A DNA stretch of 17,225 nt from a bacterium (GCA_027449805.1 DAIDKY010000009.1:1-17225); one strand, 5' to 3'; positions 1 to 5,497 are shown, counted from the stretch's first letter. Notes: a model not told the origin generated them from the sequence alone. A program made the numbers and translations.

Positions 1-628
1 GATTTGCAGCTTTGCCAGCTTCAAGTATCTGTTTTTGTAATCTTGGAAACCAAGCAAAGGCTTCGTCGGCATCTTTGAAGTAGGGGTGTATGTCGGGCAT
101 ATAAAACCGCCTCTGCCGTAGTAACATCATCATTTCGCCACTTTGTTCGTGCCGATAGCAGTCGGCTAATGAGAAGTGTGCGAATGGTAGTTGTTTATGG
201 CTCAAAGGTGATTTTGAGGCTAGATTGAATTGAGGGTAGCTAGCGTCGTAGCTCATCACAACATCAAACTTGCCAGATTTGAATTGGTACAGCCTGTCGC
301 CATATAGCGAAGCGTAGGCACTGACTACTGGGTGTTGCAAACTGAACATATTAGCACCGTTGACTTCGTAAATAGGCAGGCCAAGACCGTGAACAAGCTG
401 TCGGGCATATTCTTGGACAAGCCGACGCATCAAGTTAGCTTCCCAATTGAAGCCAAGCTTGCTGGCGTGTGCAAGGTAGGCTGGCTTGTCATTTGACTGG
501 TCAACAAGCACCTCGCCTAACGCCTCACGGCGTATAAAACGCTCAAACTCACTGTCAATTTCGGGCAGCTTTAAGTAATCGTCTATCTCAACGACTTGTT
601 TTTTCTGACTTAAAATAAAGTATTTCAC
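1..628 (-). CDS. thrS: Threonine--tRNA ligase, archaeal-like catalytic core (C-terminus beyond window)
   Basis: Charges tRNA-Thr with threonine in the cytoplasm. I translated this minus-strand frame directly; 209 codons are visible and the C-terminus lies off the window. Class II synthetase motif 2 is seen as CYRHEQSGE (residues 157-165), followed by RQRRFYMPDIH (171-181). The M-P-D-x-H form resembles archaeal-type ThrRS (FTMPDMH) more than the usual bacterial FTQDDAHIF. The start is GTG at 626-628 with a GGAG 8 nt upstream; the frame is closed by TAA about 40 nt further upstream, with no ATG between. So the protein begins almost at the catalytic domain and has no TGS or editing domain of the ordinary bacterial enzyme. 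The four-Thr leader peptide upstream independently supports the assignment. A ThrRS-like paralogue is the main alternative. Confidence 0.8.
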   Translation of the reverse strand, partial: MKYFILSQKKQVVEIDDYLKLPEIDSEFERFIRREALGEVLVDQSNDKPAYLAHASKLGFNWEANLMRRLVQEYARQLVHGLGLPIYEVNGANMFSLQHPVVSAYASLYGDRLYQFKSGKFDVVMSYDASYPQFNLASKSPLSHKQLPFAHFSLADCYRHEQSGEMMMLLRQRRFYMPDIHPYFKDADEAFAWFPRLQKQILEAGKAAN

Positions 629-701
629 TGTTGTAACTCCGTTAATGTTAGGGTCAATGTTCTCTGGTTATCGCCCTAAATGGAGTTTTGCTCTGAGAAA
701 C

Positions 702-768
702 AAAAAACTCCCGCCGTCGGGAGCTTTTCAATCAATGACAAACCCAACGGTCTAGGACAGTACCGTTG
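702..768 (-). promoter_or_regulatory. Ribosome-mediated transcription attenuator upstream of thrS
   Basis: Three competing pairings are visible on the minus strand. Arm 1 (CAACGGT, 762-768, inside the Thr codons) pairs perfectly with arm 2 (ACCGTTG, 745-751). Arm 2 (CCGTTGGG, 743-750) can instead pair over 8 bp, one G-U, with arm 3 (CCCGACGG, 714-721). Arm 3 is part of the intrinsic terminator CTCCCG-ACGG-CGGGAG (708-723), which is followed by six U (702-707). A ribosome stalled on uncharged tRNA-Thr would cover arm 1, free arm 2 to sequester arm 3, and let RNA polymerase read into thrS about 74 nt downstream. Confidence 0.7.
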
Positions 769-805
769 TCGTGGTTGGTTGGTCTGAAATGATTGAATAA
801 ATCAT
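752..805 (-). CDS. Thr-rich leader peptide of the thrS attenuator
   Basis: A 17-residue ORF, MIYSIISDQPTTTTVLS, ends in TAG. Codons 11-14 are ACC ACG ACA ACG, four consecutive threonine codons. It lies upstream of thrS on the same strand, and its last codons form one arm of a hairpin that competes with an antiterminator. There is no Shine-Dalgarno. A candidate extended -10 (TGTTACAGT, hexamer at 813-818) ends 7 nt before the ATG, so the peptide may be read from a leaderless mRNA. By analogy with enterobacterial thr and phe leaders, its job would be to sense charged tRNA-Thr by ribosome stalling. The layout is seen in the sequence; translation and stalling are inferred. Confidence 0.65.
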   Translation of the reverse strand: MIYSIISDQPTTTTVLS

Positions 806-812
806 AAAATGT

Positions 813-841
813 ACTGTAACACAATTATTTGCTTAGCACAA
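813..841 (-). promoter_or_regulatory. Candidate promoter of the thrS leader
   Basis: Minus strand: weak -35 TTGTGC (836-841), 17-bp spacer, then -10 TACAGT (813-818) preceded by TGT, giving an extended -10. The predicted +1 is near 806, immediately before the leader-peptide ATG at 805. The hexamers are imperfect, so this is a moderate call. Confidence 0.4.
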
Positions 842-900
842 GCGTGATTAGGCAATTAGGTTGCCTGATAATTGGAATACCTCAACAAGGTGTTTTAGTT

Positions 901-906
901 TATAAT
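901..906 (+). promoter_or_regulatory. Perfect TATAAT -10 just upstream of repeat element A
   Basis: TATAAT at 901-906 has a predicted +1 near 913, which is almost the first base of element A (CTAGC, from 912). No convincing -35 is seen at 16-18 bp. If used, it would produce an RNA of about 85 nt ending at the hairpin at 957-994, either a small RNA or an attenuated leader for the gene at 1146. Confidence 0.3.
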
Positions 907-911
907 CTGAA

Positions 912-1007
912 CTAGCAGCTATCGCAGCCGTTTGCAATGCGTCAACGATGCTGCACCAACAAAACAACCCCATTTTGGTGGGGTTGTTTTGTTGTCGAGA
1001 TGTAGTG
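912..1007 (+). repeat. Repeat element A (diverged copy 1 of 4)
   Basis: From CTAGC to CACCAAC this aligns with element B (2017-2066) with one gap. The following 48 nt, AAAA(C/G)AACC... to GAGAT(G/A)TAGTGA, match B at about 40 positions by eye. It contains the hairpin GCAGC-CGTT ... AACG-at-GCTGC (about 928-954) and then the terminator-like hairpin 957-994. It is the most divergent copy in its first half and lies just before the first accessory gene. Confidence 0.4.
957..994 (+). terminator. Strong 15-16 bp hairpin of element A
   Basis: Arms 957-971 (CAACAAAACAACCCC) and 980-994 (its exact reverse complement) enclose an 8-nt loop whose outer A-T can also pair. The 3' arm is U-rich and could serve as termination tract. 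The symmetry means it could act on either strand. Confidence 0.5.
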
Positions 1008-1145
1008 ATCTTAAGAATTGATTTCTATATCACCGCAACATAGTCATTGATATTAGTCAAGTTTTATGATACCATCCATTTGACCGTACCTAAGTGGCTC
1101 GCCATTCGGCTCGCCCACGGTAGCAGAAAGGGGAAGCTAGTCATA

Positions 1146-1862
1146 ATGACTCGCTTATCTCAAGCAGAACATGGAAAAGTTGTACAGTTCGAGGGACGGC
1201 TGACATCGGCCGGCATGACCGTTGAGGACCTCGAATACCTGCTGACCGGCAACGCCCAGTTCAAGGCAGGTGGCCTCGTCGCAGTGACTCGGTGTATGCA
1301 GTATCTGGGGAACAACAGCTGCGGGCTGTCGATCCAGTTTGCCGAGATTGTAAGCGGAGTACATGTACGACTCCAAGGTAGTACCTCTGATCCCGAAGGG
1401 ATTGGAATTGAGATGCTAAACCTGGTAGGCGACAACGCTATTCTGACGCTCCCTGTGGGAGGAGAGGAGTGGATGCCGCTGATCCTCGGTTGGGAATGCC
1501 AGCTAACGGATGAACGTCAGCTGCTAGCTCGCCGAGTCCTCGACCCCAAGGTGTGGGTTGAGCTTCTGGTCGGGTGGCAGGCTCGTTTCTACGTTGAGCC
1601 TTCTGGCCAGCGCAACTTCGAGCTGCGGATGTTGCCGAAAGACACTCCCCGCAAGGCAACCGGCAAGATCGCCCAAACGATCTTGGAGAACGGTTGGGAG
1701 TATGACGAGTCGGAGTTTCCGGTTGAAGACGTCCCCTGCCCTAGCTGTCATCAGACGACGGTCGCAGGCTGGATGCTCTACAGGGATGGAAGACATGAGC
1801 ACACCATCTACGTCTGCACCAACTGCAGCTGGGAAGGCTGGAGCGTCGACTCCGAAGACTGA
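1146..1862 (+). CDS. Hypothetical protein with C-terminal zinc ribbon
   Basis: I do not recognise the family. The 238-residue product is mostly mixed alpha/beta and soluble, with no signal peptide or membrane segment. Near the C-terminus it carries CPSC (C198, C201) and CTNC (C224, C227), a CxxC-22-CxxC pattern typical of a structural zinc ribbon. I chose ATG 1146 (GGGGAAG upstream) over the longer frame from 1047, because the extra 33 residues contain a -10-like TATGAT (1065-1070) and look like 5' UTR. It stands alone between repeat elements A and B, first of three accessory genes in the same orientation. A nucleic-acid-binding or defence role would be speculation. Confidence 0.72.
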   Translation: MTRLSQAEHGKVVQFEGRLTSAGMTVEDLEYLLTGNAQFKAGGLVAVTRCMQYLGNNSCGLSIQFAEIVSGVHVRLQGSTSDPEGIGIEMLNLVGDNAILTLPVGGEEWMPLILGWECQLTDERQLLARRVLDPKVWVELLVGWQARFYVEPSGQRNFELRMLPKDTPRKATGKIAQTILENGWEYDESEFPVEDVPCPSCHQTTVAGWMLYRDGRHEHTIYVCTNCSWEGWSVDSED

Positions 1863-1882
1863 ACAAGCAGCATGATCCTATC

Positions 1883-1932
1883 GGGGTCTGAAGAAGGAGT
1901 TCGTCACGTAGGAACACTGGTATTCGGACCCC
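1883..1932 (+). terminator. Post-gene hairpin with two alternative folds
   Basis: GGGGTCTGAA (1883-1892) pairs with TTCGGACCCC (1923-1932) over 10 bp with one G-U. Overlapping this, GAAGAAGG (from 1890) can pair with CCTTCTTC (1931-1938) in a mutually exclusive fold. It lies 20 nt after the stop codon of the preceding gene. The U tract is poor, so simple termination is not certain. Confidence 0.42.
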
Positions 1933-2004
1933 TTCTTCATATCTGTGTAACTCCCGCCGTTCACCTCACCAGTAGGAACTGGCGGTAAGGAACTTCCAAT
2001 ATTT

Positions 2005-2112
2005 TCCTCCAACGAGCTAGCTCCTCCCGCAGCGGGTGGAAAGATTTTCGGACTTGGTGCACCAACAAAAGAACCTCACCCCGGTGGGGTTATTTTGTTG
2101 TCGAGATATAGT
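2005..2112 (+). repeat. Repeat element B (copy 2 of 4)
   Basis: TCCTCC at 2005-2010 begins a 58-nt block that aligns without gaps to element C (about 47 of 58 identical by eye) and, more weakly, to D. The best conserved part is GGTG(G/A)AAAGATTTTCGG (from 2035) followed by ACTTG and TGCAC. The block is followed by the A-like hairpin at 2063-2100 and GTCGAGAT.TAGTGA. It sits between the first and second accessory genes. A GTG within it opens a 65-codon frame, but the similarity covers noncoding flanks too, so I treat it as an element, not a gene. Confidence 0.5.
2063..2100 (+). terminator. Terminator-like hairpin of element B
   Basis: CAACAAAA (2063-2070) pairs with TTTTGTTG (2093-2100). Inside, AACC pairs with GGTT, and a further wobble and CA/TG close a short loop. 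Compared with element A the stem is kept despite base changes, although one pair becomes a G.A mismatch and another a U.G wobble. Confidence 0.42.
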
Positions 2113-2119
2113 GACACGA

Positions 2120-2145
2120 AAACCCGTAGCACGCAGTGCGGGTTT
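2120..2145 (+). other. Hairpin AAACCCG/CGGGTTT
   Basis: AAACCCG at the 5' side and CGGGTTT at the 3' side form a 7-bp stem. An inner CAC/GTG pairing leaves a 3-nt bulge. It follows element B directly. The 3' T run is short, so a weak terminator is possible. Confidence 0.35.
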
Positions 2146-2409
2146 GATAGCGACGAACGCGCGCAGGAGTTTACTCCGAGCACGTGAGGATGATATACGA
2201 TTAGTCTTTGTACACGCACTAATACCTTTATAAAACCAAAAACAAGCTCATTTGGGGCTTTTATAATGGCATATCCTCCGGAAGCACATGTCGGTATGCC
2301 AGGGTTGGTATTTTGTTTAAAATATGAGATAGTAACGATCGTCTACTGAGACGGGTGTCTCAGTGAAGTTCTCTCGAATACCTTGCACCTCACCTGAAAG
2401 GTTAAGAAA
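2146..2409 (+). promoter_or_regulatory. Gene-free stretch with a terminator and two dyads before the second accessory gene
   Basis: I see no gene here. AAGCTC (2244-2249) and GGGCTT (2255-2260) followed by TTTAT form an intrinsic-terminator-like hairpin. TGGCATA (2267-2273) and TATGCCA (2295-2301), extended inside by CCG/CGG, make a 10-bp dyad that abuts a TATAAT (2262-2267). ACTGAGAC-GGGT-GTCTCAGT (2345-2364) is a perfect 8-bp hairpin 46 nt upstream of the start codon. A possible promoter is TTGGTA-17-GATAGT (about 2306-2334). Confidence 0.4.
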
Positions 2410-2850
2410 TTGACCAGATTATTGTACCTTGTCCCTCTTAGCACGTCTTCCACCGAGCCAATCGTTGATGAGCTAACGAGGAGAATGACCGCCTCGCTAC
2501 GTACGGCGACGGTCAGCCAGTCGTGGCGCGGGTATCATACCTGTGTCTGTGGCGCGGTCTCAACAGCTTCGGACTATCGTTTGAGTAATGGTATGGAGAT
2601 CAATTGGCTCTGTGTCCACTACCTCGCGTGGCATCGAAGTGCAGTCTCTGCTCAGGAACTGGAGTTGGTGGCCAGCCTGCTCGACGGAGAGGCCGAACCG
2701 ACCGAAGATGAGCTACGCTCGCCAATCGACCGAACTCGTGTACGGTCACCTTACGACGGGAACGTGATACCTCCACTGGGAGCCTCAGGCAGTGGAATTC
2801 ATCCTCTCTTTGGGGTCTATCGCAGATCATCTCACAACCATCCCCGTTAG
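2410..2850 (+). CDS. Hypothetical Cys/His-rich small protein
   Basis: 146 residues from a TTG start, with AAAGG 8 nt upstream (2397-2401). The core H43-T-C45-V-C47-G ... LSNG (58-61) ... C68-V-H70-Y-L-A-W-H75-R looks like a compact zinc-binding fold. From memory, small bacterial proteins with a G-x-H-x-C-x-C-G ... VHYLAxHR pattern exist, but I cannot name a function. The tail after about residue 90 is Pro/Ser/Gly/Arg-rich and probably disordered. It is flanked by elements B and C and is the second gene of the accessory array. The unusual TTG start is the best fit to the ribosome-binding site, and a later internal start is possible. Confidence 0.65.
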   Translation: MTRLLYLVPLSTSSTEPIVDELTRRMTASLRTATVSQSWRGYHTCVCGAVSTASDYRLSNGMEINWLCVHYLAWHRSAVSAQELELVASLLDGEAEPTEDELRSPIDRTRVRSPYDGNVIPPLGASGSGIHPLFGVYRRSSHNHPR

Positions 2851-2853
2851 CTT

Positions 2854-2877
2854 GCCCCTAGTCTCTAGACTAAGGGC
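2854..2877. terminator. Hairpin after the second accessory gene
   Basis: GCCC-c-TAGTC, loop TCTA, GACTA-a-GGGC, then CCTTTAAT. It begins 4 nt after the stop of the preceding gene. The one mismatch on the plus strand becomes a U.G wobble on the minus strand, so it may work in both directions. Confidence 0.42.
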
Positions 2878-2925
2878 CCTTTAATACTCGGAGCAGGTAT
2901 TGCTGATAGGGTACAGCTAGAATAT

Positions 2926-3019
2926 TCCTCCATCTAGCCATCTCGTACCGTATCTGGTGAAAAGATTTTCGGACTTGCTGCACTATAGTACTTATGGTTT
3001 AAAGACCCAAAGGGTCTTT
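2926..3019 (+). repeat. Repeat element C (copy 3 of 4)
   Basis: The block 2926-2983 aligns without gaps to B (2005-2062) and D (3614-3671), at roughly 47 of 58 and 44 of 58 identities counted by eye. It is followed by its own unrelated terminator hairpin at 3001-3019 in place of the A/B hairpin. So the upstream block is conserved and the terminator is interchangeable. Confidence 0.5.
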
Positions 3020-3020
3020 T
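3001..3020 (+). terminator. Intrinsic terminator of element C
   Basis: AAAGACCC (3001-3008), loop AAA, GGGTCTTT (3012-3019), then T and a T-rich stretch. The perfect 8-bp stem has its U tract in the 3' arm. A promoter begins 4 nt later, so this isolates the third accessory gene from upstream transcription. Confidence 0.6.
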
Positions 3021-3023
3021 ATG

Positions 3024-3052
3024 TTGTCATTATGGCTACATTATGGTATAAA
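3024..3052 (+). promoter_or_regulatory. Promoter of the third accessory gene
   Basis: TTGTCA (3024-3029), 17-bp spacer, TATAAA (3047-3052) preceded by TGG (extended -10). Predicted +1 is about 3059, which gives a 30-nt 5' UTR that contains the AAAGGGAGA ribosome-binding site of the gene at 3089. Confidence 0.6.
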
Positions 3053-3088
3053 GTCCCAGAGCTATTCGCCAGACAAAGGGAGACGACA

Positions 3089-3484
3089 ATGGCTAGTACT
3101 GATACGGCATTAAGCCTTTCGGTGTGGTGTGACACGACTCAGGGGCGGTGGGTCATTGTACTGAATACCGACCTCTTCCACCCCGACTTGTTGGGGGGTA
3201 AGGCTGATTTCACCGCCGAGGAGCTGGCAGAGTTGTACCGAGCTGGGGCGTTCTTTGACGAAGGTGCCATGATTATCGGTGAACTCGGGAAATGGCAGCA
3301 GATCGCCACACATCTGGACCCTGAGAAACCACGCCGTGCTGAATTCTGGATCATCGACGATACGTCGCCTGATCTTGTGGACAGAATCTTCCGTGACGCC
3401 ATCAACACGCTCAGCGTACAGGTGGCATACACTACATCCCGGAGCCTCTTGGTTGAGATCGCCGAGGGACTACCTGCGGATTAG
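3089..3484 (+). CDS. Hypothetical small soluble protein
   Basis: 131 residues, no recognised family. The ATG at 3089 has AAAGGGAGA with about 7 nt spacing and its own promoter at 3024-3052. The longer frame from 2957 runs through the repeat element and terminator and is rejected. The protein is acidic and has no signal, membrane segment or cysteine cluster (one Cys only). Its alternating hydrophobic strands (SLSVWCDT, RWVIVLNT, EFWIID) and helical stretches suggest an alpha/beta fold. It is the third gene in the array, between elements C and D. Function unknown. Confidence 0.68.
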   Translation: MASTDTALSLSVWCDTTQGRWVIVLNTDLFHPDLLGGKADFTAEELAELYRAGAFFDEGAMIIGELGKWQQIATHLDPEKPRRAEFWIIDDTSPDLVDRIFRDAINTLSVQVAYTTSRSLLVEIAEGLPAD

Positions 3485-3553
3485 TAGAAATTTTGATCAA
3501 CAGACTAAGTCATGCCCAAAAAAAACCAAGCGGCCGATTACTGACACTCCTGT

Positions 3554-3598
3554 TCATGCGAATGGGAGATTTTCATTTTAAATCGCAGGAACGCATGA
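3554..3598 (+). other. Two-tier symmetric hairpin after the third accessory gene
   Basis: Outer arms TCATGCG (3554-3560) and CGCATGA (3592-3598) are perfect. Inner arms GATTT and AAATC are separated from them by 7-nt stretches on each side. It follows an A-rich run (3520-3527) and precedes element D. It could be a terminator, a structured 3' end or a recombination fold. Confidence 0.42.
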
Positions 3599-3613
3599 TA
3601 CAGAATCACCAAT

Positions 3614-3683
3614 TTCTCCACCTAGCCATCTCATCCCTCACCTGGTGAAAAGACTTCCATACTTGCCCCATAAGAAGTCTTTT
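3614..3683 (+). repeat. Repeat element D (copy 4 of 4) with terminator hairpin
   Basis: 3614-3671 aligns gap-free with B and C. It ends in a perfect 10-bp hairpin, AAAAGACTTC (3648-3657) with GAAGTCTTTT (3674-3683), which has a U tract in its 3' arm. It closes the accessory array; the ABC transporter promoter starts within 2 nt. A GTG at 3645 opens an 18-codon frame whose TAA overlaps the ATG of the ABC gene (TAATG), but no ribosome-binding site precedes it. Confidence 0.5.
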
Positions 3684-3684
3684 G

Positions 3685-3693
3685 TGGTATTCT
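3685..3693 (+). promoter_or_regulatory. Extended -10 promoter of the ABC exporter
   Basis: TGGTATTCT, with the hexamer at 3688-3693, lies 7 nt before the ATG at 3701, so the predicted +1 falls at 3700. No Shine-Dalgarno precedes the ATG. This fits a leaderless mRNA. Confidence 0.45.
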
Positions 3694-3700
3694 CAATCTA

Positions 3701-4426
3701 ATGACAATAGCGGTTAAGATTAAAAATCTATCGGTTACCTTGAGTGGCGATGTAAAGGCGCTTAAAGACATCTCGATGGAGCTGCCGGTTGGTCGATCGA
3801 TTGGTTTTATTGGTCCTTCGGGCGCAGGTAAAACAACCTTAATTCGTAGTATCGTCGGGAGATTAAAGCCCACAGCAGGCAGTATCGAGGTCCTTGGCTT
3901 GCCGGCTGGCGACGCAAAACTACGAGATCAGCTGAGTTATATGACGCAGGAGCTGTCGGTCTATCCTGATCTTACAGTCAAGGAGAATTTGCGCTATTTT
4001 GCCATCATGATGGGGCATACCAAAGATACAAACACAATTATTGAAGAGGTTCTAAACGAAGTCGATATGATCGATAAGGCCGATAGTTTAGTTAAAAATC
4101 TTTCCGGCGGCCAGAAGCAACGGGTGTCACTGTCGGTGGCATTGATCGGATCACCCCGGCTTATGGTCCTCGATGAACCTACCATCGGCTTAGACCCGGT
4201 TTTGAGAGAGAGTCTTTGGAAGCTCTTTAATAAACTAAAAACCCGAGGAACGACTCTGTTAATATCGAGTCACTCTATGGACGAAGCAGAACGCTGCGAT
4301 GACCTGATCCTTATTAGATCTGGCAAGGTAATCGCCCACGGGTCGCCGAGTGAACTAAAGAAACAGACAGGTACGAAAACGATTGAGGAGAGCTTTCTTA
4401 GCCTTGTCGGAGGCGAGCCAGAATGA
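3701..4426 (+). CDS. ABC transporter ATP-binding protein (ABC-2 exporter type)
   Basis: Energises the membrane exporter encoded next. The 241-residue ATPase has Walker A GPSGAGKTT (38-46), Q-loop around TQEL (82-85), signature LSGGQ (134-138), Walker B LMVLDEP (154-160) and switch His191 in SSHSMDEAE. Length and C-terminal organisation fit the DrrA/CcmA-like drug or polysaccharide export group. It overlaps the permease gene by 4 nt (ATGA), implying translational coupling. It directly follows element D and has a promoter that would give a leaderless transcript. The substrate cannot be told from the sequence. Confidence 0.93.
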   Translation: MTIAVKIKNLSVTLSGDVKALKDISMELPVGRSIGFIGPSGAGKTTLIRSIVGRLKPTAGSIEVLGLPAGDAKLRDQLSYMTQELSVYPDLTVKENLRYFAIMMGHTKDTNTIIEEVLNEVDMIDKADSLVKNLSGGQKQRVSLSVALIGSPRLMVLDEPTIGLDPVLRESLWKLFNKLKTRGTTLLISSHSMDEAERCDDLILIRSGKVIAHGSPSELKKQTGTKTIEESFLSLVGGEPE

Positions 4427-5160
4427 GCCCAAGTAAAACTTTCGCTACAGCATCACGAGTCTTAAGACAGTTAAGCCACGATCCACGGACGGTTGCACTG
4501 CTCTTTGTAGTACCCCCGGTATTATTGACCATTATGAAGTATGTTTTTGAGGGCGAGCCACAGGTCTTTAACGGTATTGCACCGATGCTGCTCGGTATAT
4601 TCCCGATGGTTATGATGTTCTTGATCACTTCGATTGTTACCTTACGCGAGCGAACCACCGGTACGCTTGATCGACTAATGACGATGCCGATGACCAAACT
4701 AGACTTTATCTTTGGCTATGCACTAGCTTTTTCGTTTTTAGGGCTCTGCCAGGCATTTATTTCCGGTGGAGTGATGTTGGGGCTGTTGAACGTTACGGTG
4801 CTGGGGGGAGCCATCCCGACTATAATTGCGGTGGTCTTTGCGGCTTTTCTCGGGACTTCACTCGGATTATTCCTTAGTGCTTTTGCTACGAGCGAGTTCC
4901 AGGCCATTCAGTTTATGCCGGCTTTTATTTTTCCGCAGTTATTAACGTGCGGCCTGTTTATTGCTAGGGATCAAATGGCCAAACCCCTGCAGTGGTTTGC
5001 CGATGTTATGCCGTTAACCTATAGCGTCGATGCTATGAAGCAGGTAACGTTGCACGCATCGTGGACCAATGAACTAACGAGAGACCTAATAATTGTCGCC
5101 TCTTTCGGCATTGCGGCTCTAGTACTCGGTTCAGTTACGATACGCAGGCAAGAAAAGTAA
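4423..5160 (+). CDS. ABC-2 type transporter permease
   Basis: 245-residue integral membrane protein, the channel partner of the preceding ATPase. About six hydrophobic segments are seen. A short cytoplasmic N-terminus precedes TM1, and the family hallmark LRERTTGTLDRLMTMPMT lies in the loop after TM2 (about residues 73-90), where the ATPase coupling helix sits. The C-terminal half has long hydrophobic stretches around residues 100-180 and a last TM near 225-240. The start overlaps the ATPase stop. It is likely a drug, peptide or lipid exporter; the substrate is unknown. It ends 3 nt before the convergent DUF2061 gene. Confidence 0.92.
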   Translation: MSPSKTFATASRVLRQLSHDPRTVALLFVVPPVLLTIMKYVFEGEPQVFNGIAPMLLGIFPMVMMFLITSIVTLRERTTGTLDRLMTMPMTKLDFIFGYALAFSFLGLCQAFISGGVMLGLLNVTVLGGAIPTIIAVVFAAFLGTSLGLFLSAFATSEFQAIQFMPAFIFPQLLTCGLFIARDQMAKPLQWFADVMPLTYSVDAMKQVTLHASWTNELTRDLIIVASFGIAALVLGSVTIRRQEK

Positions 5161-5163
5161 TAT

Positions 5164-5382
5164 CTATCTAGCTTTGATTCTGCCCCAGGCGATCTGATTC
5201 CAGCCTCGTTCATGGAAGAAGTAGAGCAGTGTACTAGCTAGGTTAGTAAAGACCGTTAGGGCAATCGTCGTACCGATGTGTTTGGTAATGATATAGAAAA
5301 TTGCAAGATCCGACACTACAACCAAAACACGAAAGGTAATCGACTTTGTAACCGAACGTTCTTTTGTTTCTTGAAGTTTCAC
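5164..5382 (-). CDS. DUF2061-like small membrane protein
   Basis: 72 residues with two hydrophobic segments and the pattern ETKERSVTKSITFRVL ... LLYFFHERGWNQIAWGR. This matches my memory of DUF2061 proteins, which start near E-T-K-x-R-S and end in a H-E-R-x-W-N-x-I-x-W-G motif. The frame continues up to an ATG at 5433, but the GTG at 5382 gives the family's usual N-terminus, and a TATACT -10 (5416-5421) lies downstream of that ATG. A GTG at 5406 is an alternative. Function is unknown. It is convergent with the ABC permease at 3 nt spacing. Confidence 0.8.
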   Translation of the reverse strand: MKLQETKERSVTKSITFRVLVVVSDLAIFYIITKHIGTTIALTVFTNLASTLLYFFHERGWNQIAWGRIKAR

Positions 5383-5497
5383 TTCTACATAATAGCAAAT
5401 GTCCACGATGCCAATAGTATAAAGCCAGCGCATACGGGTTTATTAATTGGATGCGAAATTGGAAGATTAATTTTTGAGTTTATACATAGTAATAAAC

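Noticed and set aside
2036..2233. 65-codon frame starting in element B (MERFSDLVHQ...)
   Set aside because: It runs through two hairpins and ends without context; similarity to element C covers noncoding sequence on both sides of the frame start and fades inside it.
912..3683. T-box riboswitches in the repeated elements or before thrS
   Set aside because: No T-box antiterminator core with UGGN bulge, no specifier-loop arrangement; thrS has a leader peptide instead.
912..3683. Integron attC sites
   Set aside because: No GTTRRRY/RYYYAAC core pair at the element ends and no integrase gene in view.
912..3683. CRISPR array
   Set aside because: Copies are diverged and about 0.7-1 kb apart, with genes between them; no cas genes.
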